A DNA stretch of 31,419 nucleotides from an uncultured Bacteroidales bacterium (GTDB lineage: Bacteria; Bacteroidota; Bacteroidia; Bacteroidales; UBA932): contig CAMYAE010000026.1 in the NCBI GenBank assembly GCA_947253655.1, positions 1 through 31,419 of the forward strand, in the 5' to 3' direction. The notes below the pieces were generated by a model. The model saw nothing but the letters and a program-made list of their open reading frames with translations. It had not been told where the DNA came from and did not search any database. The position numbers and the translations under genes were made by a program. This document shows, in pieces, positions 15,809 to 23,078 of this stretch. Each line of letters begins with the position of its first letter. Within the stretch, counting starts at the first letter, position 1.

Positions 15809-16297
15809 ATGAAGAAATTTTTAAGTATAGTCGCAATAGCCGTATCGTTATTGGTATTCGGCTCGTGCAAGAAGACCGAAAATGCAGGACAAAGCGTTGT
15901 TTATTTCAACGATGTCAAAATTGATGATCCTGTCTGTTTTGTCGCTGATTGGCCTAACGAAATCCATTTTTATATATTATTGGCTCCTGATCTTGCTGTC
16001 AAGGCACCAGATTCCTTTCGTACCATTTACATACATCTCTATAAGGAAAATCTTGGCAAGACCGTAGTTGTCTCTCCCAAGCCAGATCCTGGAATGGAAT
16101 ATGTCTCTTATGAAGAACAGCCTCTTTCCGGGAAATTTACTGCTAATTCGGTTGATGATCATCCGGGTCATTTTATTATCGATTTCGATTTTGATCTTAA
16201 TTTTAAGGGAGCCGGCGGTTCAATTACTACGGAGCGGGTTATAAAGTTTAAAGGACACGTTGACAAGGTGTTCCAAAAAACGATCGACCTAGCGTAA
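15809..16297 (+). CDS. Small lipoprotein of a duplicated pair, copy B
   Basis: 162 residues. The first ~35 residues are the same as in copy A (lipobox Cys20), after which only scattered identity remains (LAPDL against YAPEL, LGKTV, FIIDFDF, ERVIKFKGHVDK). It lacks the C-terminal extension of copy A. No known domain is recognised; likely a membrane-anchored lipoprotein of the cell envelope. It converges with purA, which is on the opposite strand 154 bases away. Confidence 0.8.
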   Translation: MKKFLSIVAIAVSLLVFGSCKKTENAGQSVVYFNDVKIDDPVCFVADWPNEIHFYILLAPDLAVKAPDSFRTIYIHLYKENLGKTVVVSPKPDPGMEYVSYEEQPLSGKFTANSVDDHPGHFIIDFDFDLNFKGAGGSITTERVIKFKGHVDKVFQKTIDLA

Positions 16298-16314
16298 TTA
16301 TTTTATTATACCAT

Positions 16315-16365
16315 ACTGCCGCAGGAGCCTGCTTGGTTTATTACTATTGCAGATCTTGCGGCAGT
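16315..16365 (+). terminator. Stem-loop terminator candidate after lipoprotein B
   Basis: ACTGCCGCA (16315-16323) pairs with TGCGGCAGT (16357-16365) and is followed by TTTGTATTATT. The inner arm carries GGAG-C and TTGGTTTAT, the same words as in the hairpin after lipoprotein A, so the two 3' regions are related. Confidence 0.55.
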
Positions 16366-16451
16366 TTTGTATTATTCGGCGAAACCAAGCCCCGGCCCTC
16401 ATGTTTTCAGGTCTTGCTCAAATCTGACACCGAGGCTTAGAATAACATGAA

Positions 16452-17720
16452 TTATCTTTCTATCGTGGCGTCACGGTCAGGCCCCAAGGAGATAATCTTT
16501 ATTGGCACTTCGAGGAAGTCTTCCATAAATCCGATATATTCTTTGAAGGCTTTCGGAAAGTCACTCTCTTTGCGGATACCGGTCATATCGCAATTCCAGC
16601 CTTTAAACTCCTTATATACAGGCTCGATTCCTGAGTTGATATCATACGGGAAGCGATCTGTTTTTACACCGTTCACCCTGTACTCGGTACAGACTTTAAT
16701 CGTTTCAAAACTGTCGAGACAATCGGCTTTCATCATAATGAGATCCGTAACACCGTCTATCATAACAGTATATTTCAGTGCTACAAGGTCAAGCCAGCCG
16801 CAACGGCGAGGACGTCCTGTCACAGCACCGAATTCGTTGCCTATTTTGCGAAGCCTGTCTCCGTTCTCATCGAAAAGCTCTGTCGGGAACGGTCCGCTTC
16901 CTACCCTTGTGCAATATGCCTTGAATATGCCATAGACTCTACCGATTTTGGAAGGGGCAACGCCAAGGCCCGTACAGGCTCCGCCTACTGTGGTGGACGA
17001 GGAAGTTACAAACGGATATGAGCCGTAGTCTATGTCGAGCAAAGAGCCTTGTGCCCCTTCTGCCAACATAGGCCGGTTTTTCAAGTAGTCGTTTACAAAG
17101 AATTCGCAGTCAACGAACTTGTATTCTTTCATCTTGTTGCAGGCTTCGAGCCATGCCGATTCGTTCTCTTGCGGATCACACTTGTAGCCAAGGGCGTTGA
17201 GCTGCTCTATATGCCTTGTTTTCAGTTTATTGAACTTTTCCTTGAAATCAGGCTCTAAGATATCTCCGACCCGCAGGCCGTGTCTGCTGATTTTATCGGT
17301 ATACGTCGGTCCTATGCCTTTCAGCGTCGAGCCAATCTTGCCTTTGCCGGCAGCGGCCTCGTTGGCAGCGTCAAGCAGCCTGTGGGTGGGAAGTATGAGA
17401 TGTGCCTTTTTTGAAATATATATTTTCTCTTTCGGCTCAATGCCCATTGCCCTCACTCCTTCGCACTCATCTAAAAAAGCCATAGGGTCGAGGACAACGC
17501 CGTTACCTATGATATTGGTAGAGCCTTGTCTGAAAATCCCGGAAGGAATGCTTCTGGCTACGAAGTGTTTGCCTTCGAACATCAGAGAATGCCCTGCATT
17601 GGGGCCGCCTTGAAATCTTGCTATGGCATGATACCGGCCTGCAAGTACATCCACAATTTTACCTTTACCCTCATCCCCCCATTGGAGTCCAAGGACAACA
17701 TCTATTTTATTTGATGACAT
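16452..17720 (-). CDS. purA: Adenylosuccinate synthetase
   Basis: First step of the AMP branch: IMP, aspartate and GTP give adenylosuccinate. The 422 residues show the P-loop-like GLQWGDEGKGKIVD (11-24) with Asp16, QGGPNAGHS (37-45) with His44, the GIGPTYTDKISR loop, EGAQGSLLDIDYGSYPFVTSS and the GRPRRCGWLDL segment. It lies 23 bases downstream of ssb on the same strand and may be co-transcribed with it. It complements the IMP operon in the left half of the window but is transcribed separately. Confidence 0.97.
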   Translation of the reverse strand: MSSNKIDVVLGLQWGDEGKGKIVDVLAGRYHAIARFQGGPNAGHSLMFEGKHFVARSIPSGIFRQGSTNIIGNGVVLDPMAFLDECEGVRAMGIEPKEKIYISKKAHLILPTHRLLDAANEAAAGKGKIGSTLKGIGPTYTDKISRHGLRVGDILEPDFKEKFNKLKTRHIEQLNALGYKCDPQENESAWLEACNKMKEYKFVDCEFFVNDYLKNRPMLAEGAQGSLLDIDYGSYPFVTSSSTTVGGACTGLGVAPSKIGRVYGIFKAYCTRVGSGPFPTELFDENGDRLRKIGNEFGAVTGRPRRCGWLDLVALKYTVMIDGVTDLIMMKADCLDSFETIKVCTEYRVNGVKTDRFPYDINSGIEPVYKEFKGWNCDMTGIRKESDFPKAFKEYIGFMEDFLEVPIKIISLGPDRDATIER

Positions 17721-17743
17721 TTATGTAAATTTAACTTTTATGA

Positions 17744-18241
17744 TTAAAATGGAAGATCGTCGACAGATTGTTTATTGTCCGGATTGACAGGCATATCTTC
17801 TGTAATGTCGGACATCTGTCCGGCCTGTGTTGCCTGATAGTTCTGGAATGGGGAAGTGTAGCCGTCTTGTCCGCCGGCTGATCCCGGATTGTCGGCACGT
17901 TTGCCGAGCAATTGTATGCCGTCGACTATTATTTCGGTGAAATACTTTTTGTTTCCGGTCTGATCGGTCCAGGTTCTGGTCCTTATATGCCCTTCGATAT
18001 ATAGTTGAGTGCCCTTTTTGACATATTTTTCTATGGTGTCGGCGAAACCTCTCCAAGCCACTATATTATGCCATTCAGTGTTTTCTTGTAAAACACCGTT
18101 CCTGTCGCGATACCTCTCGGATGTGGCAAGAGGAAAGGATACGACCTTTGCATTTGAACCGCTTGCCGGGTTTTGGTCTATGTATCTGACCTCTGGGTCT
18201 TTTCCCACATTGCCTATTAGCATTACTTTATTCAGTGACAT
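17744..18241 (-). CDS. ssb: Single-stranded DNA-binding protein
   Basis: 165 residues. An OB-fold domain spans about 1-118 (MSLNKVMLIGNVGKDPEVRY, TEWHNIVAWRGFADTIEKYV, KGTQLYIEGHIRTRTW), then a Gly/Gln-rich linker and the acidic tip DDLPF that recruits replication and repair partners. Start ATG at 18239-18241. Complete and of normal size. Confidence 0.96.
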   Translation of the reverse strand: MSLNKVMLIGNVGKDPEVRYIDQNPASGSNAKVVSFPLATSERYRDRNGVLQENTEWHNIVAWRGFADTIEKYVKKGTQLYIEGHIRTRTWTDQTGNKKYFTEIIVDGIQLLGKRADNPGSAGGQDGYTSPFQNYQATQAGQMSDITEDMPVNPDNKQSVDDLPF

Positions 18242-18319
18242 ATCGACAAGTATTTAGTATATTGCTAATATAAGGAAAATATATGAAATGAGACCAACTT
18301 TTTTATATAATATTTCTTG

Positions 18320-18344
18320 AAAAAATCGGCTGCACGGAGCCGGT
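18320..18344 (-). terminator. Rho-independent terminator of the lysS-trmH-aroE operon
   Basis: Read on the minus strand, a CGGCT/AGCCG stem (18327-18331 with 18338-18342, extendable by two pairs) is followed at once by six T residues. It begins about 20 bases after the aroE stop. Confidence 0.7.
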
Positions 18345-18362
18345 GAAGCAGGGGAGAGGCAA

Positions 18363-19295
18363 TCAAAAAGTCTGTTCTGCGGTACCGGCCACTGCTTCCA
18401 TTGCTTCAATGTCCGGCAGTTCCCCGCATAAAATACCATAGCCGGTTATAGCCTGATAGAGAAGCCATTTTATTCCGGGAATATACTTGCAGCCGCTTCC
18501 TTCGAGCCTTTCTGAATTTTTGCCCCCGAAAGCAGGTGTTTTGTAATTCGCTTCCAATATGATTTTGGGCAGACCGTTGTTTTCGCCCTTGTAGTCAGCC
18601 TCGCTTAGGCTGTCAATTTCCGGCAGTCTTATCGGCAGGGTATAGATTATAAGGTCGCATTCAGCCAAGGCAGCACTGAAATCGTTTATCGGGTCGGCAA
18701 TGAAACCGTATTCAGGCAGTTCTGTCGCAAGTTTTTTGGCCTTATCCGGAGTCCTGTTCATCACAACGGTAGAAAAGCCCATTTCTGCCGCTGCCACAGC
18801 CGCCGCCCTTCCTGCCCCTCCGCAGCCTACTATCAGAGCCTGGGGCTGTTGCTTGTATTGCGAGAGCAGGTTTTGCTTGACAAATTGGTGTACTTTTATA
18901 TAGCCTTTAAGGCCGAATATATTGTAACATTGCCGGACAAGTCCGGGAAAAAGAGTTTCTGCAACGCTTAATATTATGCCTGTAAAATCCGAATTATATG
19001 CTTCAATACCCTTTTCTGTCTTAATCAGAAGATTTGTTGCACGGATTTTATAGCAGGGGCCTGAGACCGTGCCCAAGCCGTCTTTTGCAAGAGCAATCGC
19101 CTGATTGAAGGCCTCCTCTTTGAAAGGAGCCGTTACATTTATTCCTTTGTATTCTTCGAGAAACCTTATCCATGATTTCTCGAAAATATTACCTTCTATC
19201 AGATCGTAACGATATTTTCCATTGTAGCCTGCTTTGAACAGGGCAGGGCTTAGTGATTTTGTTATAGGATTGCCTATCAGACCGAATTTCGTCAT
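18363..19295 (-). CDS. aroE: Shikimate dehydrogenase family protein with an internal insertion
   Basis: Reduces 3-dehydroshikimate to shikimate with NADPH, if the usual activity holds. Features: GNPITKSLSPALF (8-20) for substrate binding, GINVTAPFK with catalytic Lys59, EAYNSDFTG with Asp103, the Rossmann loop GCGGAGRA (157-164), NRTPDKA and the C-terminal YQAITGYG. It has 310 residues where about 245-280 is usual; an extra segment of about 40 residues (roughly 108-152) lies between Asp103 and the Rossmann loop. Its ATG overlaps the stop of the TrmH gene (ATGA), indicating coupled translation. Confidence 0.88.
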   Translation of the reverse strand: MTKFGLIGNPITKSLSPALFKAGYNGKYRYDLIEGNIFEKSWIRFLEEYKGINVTAPFKEEAFNQAIALAKDGLGTVSGPCYKIRATNLLIKTEKGIEAYNSDFTGIILSVAETLFPGLVRQCYNIFGLKGYIKVHQFVKQNLLSQYKQQPQALIVGCGGAGRAAAVAAAEMGFSTVVMNRTPDKAKKLATELPEYGFIADPINDFSAALAECDLIIYTLPIRLPEIDSLSEADYKGENNGLPKIILEANYKTPAFGGKNSERLEGSGCKYIPGIKWLLYQAITGYGILCGELPDIEAMEAVAGTAEQTF

Positions 19296-20134
19296 GACTT
19301 GACGTTTAGGATATTTTTATTTGATATTTCCCTTTGGCGTACGGCCTCATACAGGAGTATTGCCGCTGAAACGGAGACGTTGAGAGAGTCGAGTCTCCCC
19401 AACATCGGTATCATTATATGTGCATCGGCATTTTTGCGCCATGTGTCTGTAAGCCCTGTCGATTCTGTGCCCATTACTATTGCAGTGGCTCCGAGCATAT
19501 CTATGTCGAAATAAGGGGATGAGTTTTGAAGCTGGGCTGTCAGTATTTTGATCTTATTGGCTTTCAACCAATTGATTGTGTCTTCCGATGTCGCTGTTAC
19601 AACCTTTGTAGTGAACACGGCCCCTATGCTGGAACGTATAAGATTAGGGTTGTAAAGGTCTGTAAGAGGATCGCAAATCACTACTGCATCAGCCCCTGAG
19701 GCATCCGCACTCCTGAGCACCGCTCCGAGATTGCCCGGCTTTTCGACAGCTTCAAGGACAACAATAAGCGGATTTTCCCTGAGCGAAATGTCGGACAGGG
19801 ATTTTTGGGTGTAGACGAATTCGCAGATTGCCCCTTCCGTGCCCCCTCGGTAAGCTATTTTATCATAGAGGAAAGCTGGGACCATGACTACGGAAATCTG
19901 CGGATTGGATTTTTCTGCACTTGATTTAATCTCATTCAGCTTGGTCTCGGATATTATTTCTTCGCACACAAAAAGAGTGTCTGCAACAAAACCGGAAGCA
20001 AGGCAATGAAGAATCTCCCTACATCCTTCCACAACGAACAGCCCTTTCTCCCGCCTAAGGCGGGATTTGTTGATAAGATTGTGCAGGAGGGCTATTTTGG
20101 GATTTTTTGCCGATGTGATATTTTCAATCCGCAT
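19292..20134 (-). CDS. TrmH/SpoU-family RNA 2'-O-methyltransferase
   Basis: 280 residues. The N-terminal substrate-binding domain begins ITSAKNPKIALLHNLINKSR and has FVVEGCREI. The SPOUT catalytic domain shows motif 1 EKPGNLGAVLRSADASGAD (Asn135, Arg141), motif 2 IVMGTESTGL (Glu224) and motif 3 IPMLGRLDSLNVSVSAAILL. It uses SAM to methylate a ribose in rRNA or tRNA; the target base is not decidable from sequence. It begins 10 bases after lysS and overlaps aroE by 4 bases. Confidence 0.92.
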   Translation of the reverse strand: MRIENITSAKNPKIALLHNLINKSRLRREKGLFVVEGCREILHCLASGFVADTLFVCEEIISETKLNEIKSSAEKSNPQISVVMVPAFLYDKIAYRGGTEGAICEFVYTQKSLSDISLRENPLIVVLEAVEKPGNLGAVLRSADASGADAVVICDPLTDLYNPNLIRSSIGAVFTTKVVTATSEDTINWLKANKIKILTAQLQNSSPYFDIDMLGATAIVMGTESTGLTDTWRKNADAHIMIPMLGRLDSLNVSVSAAILLYEAVRQREISNKNILNVKS

Positions 20135-20144
20135 TATACAGATA

Positions 20145-21692
20145 TTACTTTTCCGCCTCCTTTTCAGTTGTATCGGAAGCGTGCTTTTCTGGTCTCATCT
20201 GAGGGAAAAACAGTACATCCTGAATGGTGTTCTGACCTGTCATGAACATAGTCAGGCGGTCTATTCCCATTCCCATTCCAGATGTAGGCGGCATTCCATA
20301 TTCCAGAGCTCTCACAAAGTCATAGTCCACGAACATCGCCTCGTCGTCTCCATTGCTTTTCAAGTGAGCCTGTTCTTCAAAACGCTCCAATTGGTCTATC
20401 GGATCGTTCAGTTCGGAATAGGCGTTGCAAAGTTCTTTGCCGCAGACAAATAATTCAAATCTTTCCGTGAGTGCGGGATTGCTCCTGTGGCGTTTTGTAA
20501 GAGGTGACATCTCAACCGGGTAGTCGGTGATGAATGTAGGCTGGATAAGGTGTTCTTCGCAATATTCTCCGAAAATGGCATCAATCAACTTGCCCGTGCC
20601 CATGGAGGGGGTTGTCTCTACATTGAGATTTTTGCAGACTTGCCGCAGTTCTTCTTCACCCATTCCGGTAATATCCACTCCTGCATATTCTTTTATGGCA
20701 TCAAGCATCGGAAGCCTTCTGTACGGAGCCTTGAAGTCGATTTCATGCTCGCCAATCATCACTTTTGTTGTCCCGTTGACGGTGAGTGAAATCTTTTCCA
20801 GCATTTTCTCCACAAACTCCATCATCCATATATAATCTTTGTAGGCAATGTAGATTTCCATACATGTAAACTCCGGGTTGTGTGTCTTGTCCATACCCTC
20901 GTTACGGAAATCTTTTGCAAATTCGTACACACCGGAGAATCCGCCTACAATCAGACGTTTAAGGTACAGTTCGTTGGCGATTCTGAGGTATAGGGGAATG
21001 TCAAGTGCATTGTGGTGAGTGATGAAAGGCCTGGCAGCGGCTCCTCCCGGAATAGCCTGCAATATCGGGGTCTCCACTTCGAGACAACCGGCATTGTTGA
21101 AATATTCTCGCATAGTGGCAATAATCTTTGCCCTCTTCACAAATACGTCTTTAACCTGAGGATTGACAATCAGGTCTACATATCTTTGCCTGTATCTCAA
21201 TTCGGGGTCGGTAAAGGCATCGTGCACTTTGCCGTCAGCCTCCTTGACAATAGGAAGTACTTTAAGCGATTTGCTGAGCAGGGTCAGCTTTTTTGCATGT
21301 ACTGACAACTGGCCCGTCTTTGTGATGAACGCATAGCCTTCGATTCCTACAATATCTCCTATATCCAAAAGTTTTTTGAATACGGTATTATACATTGTCT
21401 TGTCCTCTCCGGGGCATATTTCGTCTCGCTTGAGATAGACTTGGATTCTGCCGGTCTCGTCTTGAAGTTCCATAAATGAAGCTGCCCCCATTATTCTTCT
21501 CGACATTATCCTGCCGGCTATACATACATCGGTCAAATTCCCTTTTTCAGGGTCATATTCTGCGGCAATGCCGGCTGCTGTTGCATTTACAGGATAAAGA
21601 GGAGCGGGATATGCTTCAATGCCCAATTCTTTCAGGGCTTTAAGAGACTCTCTTCTTAATATTTCCTGCTCGCTGAGTTGATTCATTGTCAT
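20145..21692 (-). CDS. lysS: Lysyl-tRNA synthetase, class II
   Basis: Charges tRNA-Lys. It has 515 residues. The N-terminal OB-fold anticodon domain covers about 55-145 (DVCIAGRIMSRRIMGAASFM). The catalytic core has GGAAARPFITHHN, motif 2 in FAKDFRNEGMDKTHNPEF (about 258-275) and motif 3 in GMPPTSGMGMGIDRLTMF near the C-terminus. The first ATG (21690-21692) is followed two codons later by another; either could serve. First gene of lysS-trmH-aroE. Confidence 0.97.
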   Translation of the reverse strand: MTMNQLSEQEILRRESLKALKELGIEAYPAPLYPVNATAAGIAAEYDPEKGNLTDVCIAGRIMSRRIMGAASFMELQDETGRIQVYLKRDEICPGEDKTMYNTVFKKLLDIGDIVGIEGYAFITKTGQLSVHAKKLTLLSKSLKVLPIVKEADGKVHDAFTDPELRYRQRYVDLIVNPQVKDVFVKRAKIIATMREYFNNAGCLEVETPILQAIPGGAAARPFITHHNALDIPLYLRIANELYLKRLIVGGFSGVYEFAKDFRNEGMDKTHNPEFTCMEIYIAYKDYIWMMEFVEKMLEKISLTVNGTTKVMIGEHEIDFKAPYRRLPMLDAIKEYAGVDITGMGEEELRQVCKNLNVETTPSMGTGKLIDAIFGEYCEEHLIQPTFITDYPVEMSPLTKRHRSNPALTERFELFVCGKELCNAYSELNDPIDQLERFEEQAHLKSNGDDEAMFVDYDFVRALEYGMPPTSGMGMGIDRLTMFMTGQNTIQDVLFFPQMRPEKHASDTTEKEAEK

Positions 21693-21711
21693 AGTAATCT
21701 GTTTTGTCCTA

Positions 21712-21742
21712 CAAAATTAGCAAATTTATTCCATAGGCCAAT
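21712..21742 (-). promoter_or_regulatory. Bacteroidota-type promoter of lysS
   Basis: On the minus strand ATTG (21742-21739), a 19-base spacer and TAATTTTG (21719-21712) match the -33/-7 elements of the phylum. The -7 box ends about 20 bases before the lysS ATG, so the leader is very short. Confidence 0.6.
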
Positions 21743-21785
21743 CGTTCATTATGCAAAGCAGCGGTTTTTGTAGTAAAGAGCGGCC

Positions 21786-22238
21786 TTATTCTATTTCTGA
21801 CGGGACTTTGTCGCACCTTTCGAATTTCTGGGTATCGGACCGGTCTCCTTTCACTGTCCATACCATTGTGCCGTTCGCTAAAAGGTCTGTAACTATATAT
21901 GAATTATTCCATTTTCCGTTGCCGAAGTCATAGTCGCCATTTATTATATATCCTATTTTTTCGTCTTTTTCTATTTCAAAATTGCCGGTTTTGCGATTGG
22001 GATACATGCTGCTGAGCTTATCAAGCATTATATATGTCTTGTCCTTACGGTTGAATGTGATATAAAGAAAACTTCCTTCCTGCAAGGGAGAGCCGTTCCA
22101 TTCCACCAGCTTCCATGAGCCGTGCAGGTTGGCAGGGGTAACTTCCAATGCCTCCGGTACAGCCTCATCGTTATGATTGCAGGCAACAAAGTTGAAAAAC
22201 ATCAGGAATGGGATGAATATTCTGAATATGGTTTTCAT
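21786..22238 (-). CDS. Lipocalin-like small lipoprotein
   Basis: 150 residues with a lipoprotein signal (MFFNFVAC, Cys20, then NHNDE). The mature part (about 39-140) begins LHGSWKLVEWNG, then alternates beta strands ending TMVWTVKGDRSDTQKFERC, the pattern of lipocalin-like domains common in Bacteroidales. Ligand unknown. It is the last gene of the surface-lipoprotein operon, 16 bases after the DUF1573 gene. Confidence 0.7.
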   Translation of the reverse strand: MKTIFRIFIPFLMFFNFVACNHNDEAVPEALEVTPANLHGSWKLVEWNGSPLQEGSFLYITFNRKDKTYIMLDKLSSMYPNRKTGNFEIEKDEKIGYIINGDYDFGNGKWNNSYIVTDLLANGTMVWTVKGDRSDTQKFERCDKVPSEIE

Positions 22239-22254
22239 GTCTTTTGGATATTTC

Positions 22255-23058
22255 TTAAATTTTAATGATTATTTCTATTGTTCTTTCCGACGGCTTGCCG
22301 GTTATTCCTTTTAATATCAGGTAATAATGTTCTCCTGAGAGTTTCGAGTCATCTATTTTGTCGGTTTCGAGCGTAATTACAAGGTCGCCTTCTTGTCCGG
22401 GAGCCAGCACGGCCGGTTCTGAGTGGAATTTAAGAAATGGCGGCGTCATGAGAGCTTGCAGCCTGACAGGCTTGTTTCCGCTATTGGCGCAGGCTATACG
22501 TTCTGTCCTTTCTTCTTCTTCGAGATTGAAACTCACCTGTTTGCGGCTCAGTCTCAATTGTCCCATACTTTGGGGCAAGTGCGACCATTCATCTCTTGTA
22601 GTGACGAAGCCGGAAAGAAACAATCTCGCAAGCGGTTTTCTTGACGAAATGTCAGTATATACGACGGCTTCCACATCCACTTTGCCAGGACGGTTTTGCG
22701 GGTTGAAAGTCAGGCTCAGGCTGTCCTTTTCTCCCGGTCTCAAAGGTTTCCGGCTAAACCCTGCTACGGTACAGCCACAGCTTGTAACAACATTGGTGAG
22801 TGTAACGGTCTGATTGCCAACATTGCAGTAGCGGAAAGTTACCCTACGCGGCTTGTCGTCCTCATTCAGTTGTCCTATCGAAATATGAGAGGTGTCAAAA
22901 CGAATATATTTGTCCGCTTCTTCCAATAATTCAGGATGAACGGCAGCCTCTATTTCTTCTTTCGGGACAGATTTCCATTCTTGTGCTTTCGATGTCTCAA
23001 TGCAGCATAATTGCCCCAAAAAGAATATTGCCGCTCCTATCAGCTTTATTGTTCTCAT
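22255..23058 (-). CDS. DUF1573-domain exported protein
   Basis: 267 residues with an N-terminal export signal (possible lipobox at Cys19, or signal peptidase I cleavage after SKAQ). A DUF1573 Ig-like domain covers about 55-150 and shows FRYCNVGNQTVTLTNV followed by the family's TSCGCT motif (Cys94, Cys96). A second beta-sandwich-like half follows with CANSGNKPVRL. The domain is common in Bacteroidota envelope proteins with no agreed biochemical role. It sits between the S8 protease and the lipocalin-like gene, 20 and 16 bases away. Confidence 0.82.
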   Translation of the reverse strand: MRTIKLIGAAIFFLGQLCCIETSKAQEWKSVPKEEIEAAVHPELLEEADKYIRFDTSHISIGQLNEDDKPRRVTFRYCNVGNQTVTLTNVVTSCGCTVAGFSRKPLRPGEKDSLSLTFNPQNRPGKVDVEAVVYTDISSRKPLARLFLSGFVTTRDEWSHLPQSMGQLRLSRKQVSFNLEEEERTERIACANSGNKPVRLQALMTPPFLKFHSEPAVLAPGQEGDLVITLETDKIDDSKLSGEHYYLILKGITGKPSERTIEIIIKI

Positions 23059-23078
23059 GCTGTCAGGACTTTATAAGA

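Larger units (their letters stand above)
15591..15913 (+). repeat. Duplicated block, copy B
   Basis: Near-identical partner of 14510-14835. It supplies the second lipoprotein gene with the same promoter region, ATG and signal-peptide coding sequence. Identity ends after TTTCAACGAT, where the two mature proteins diverge. Confidence 0.95.

Noticed and set aside
16387..16438. Terminator for purA on the minus strand
   Set aside because: AAGCCCCGG and CCGAGGCTT can pair with one mismatch, but the loop is over 30 bases and no U-tract follows, so support is too weak.
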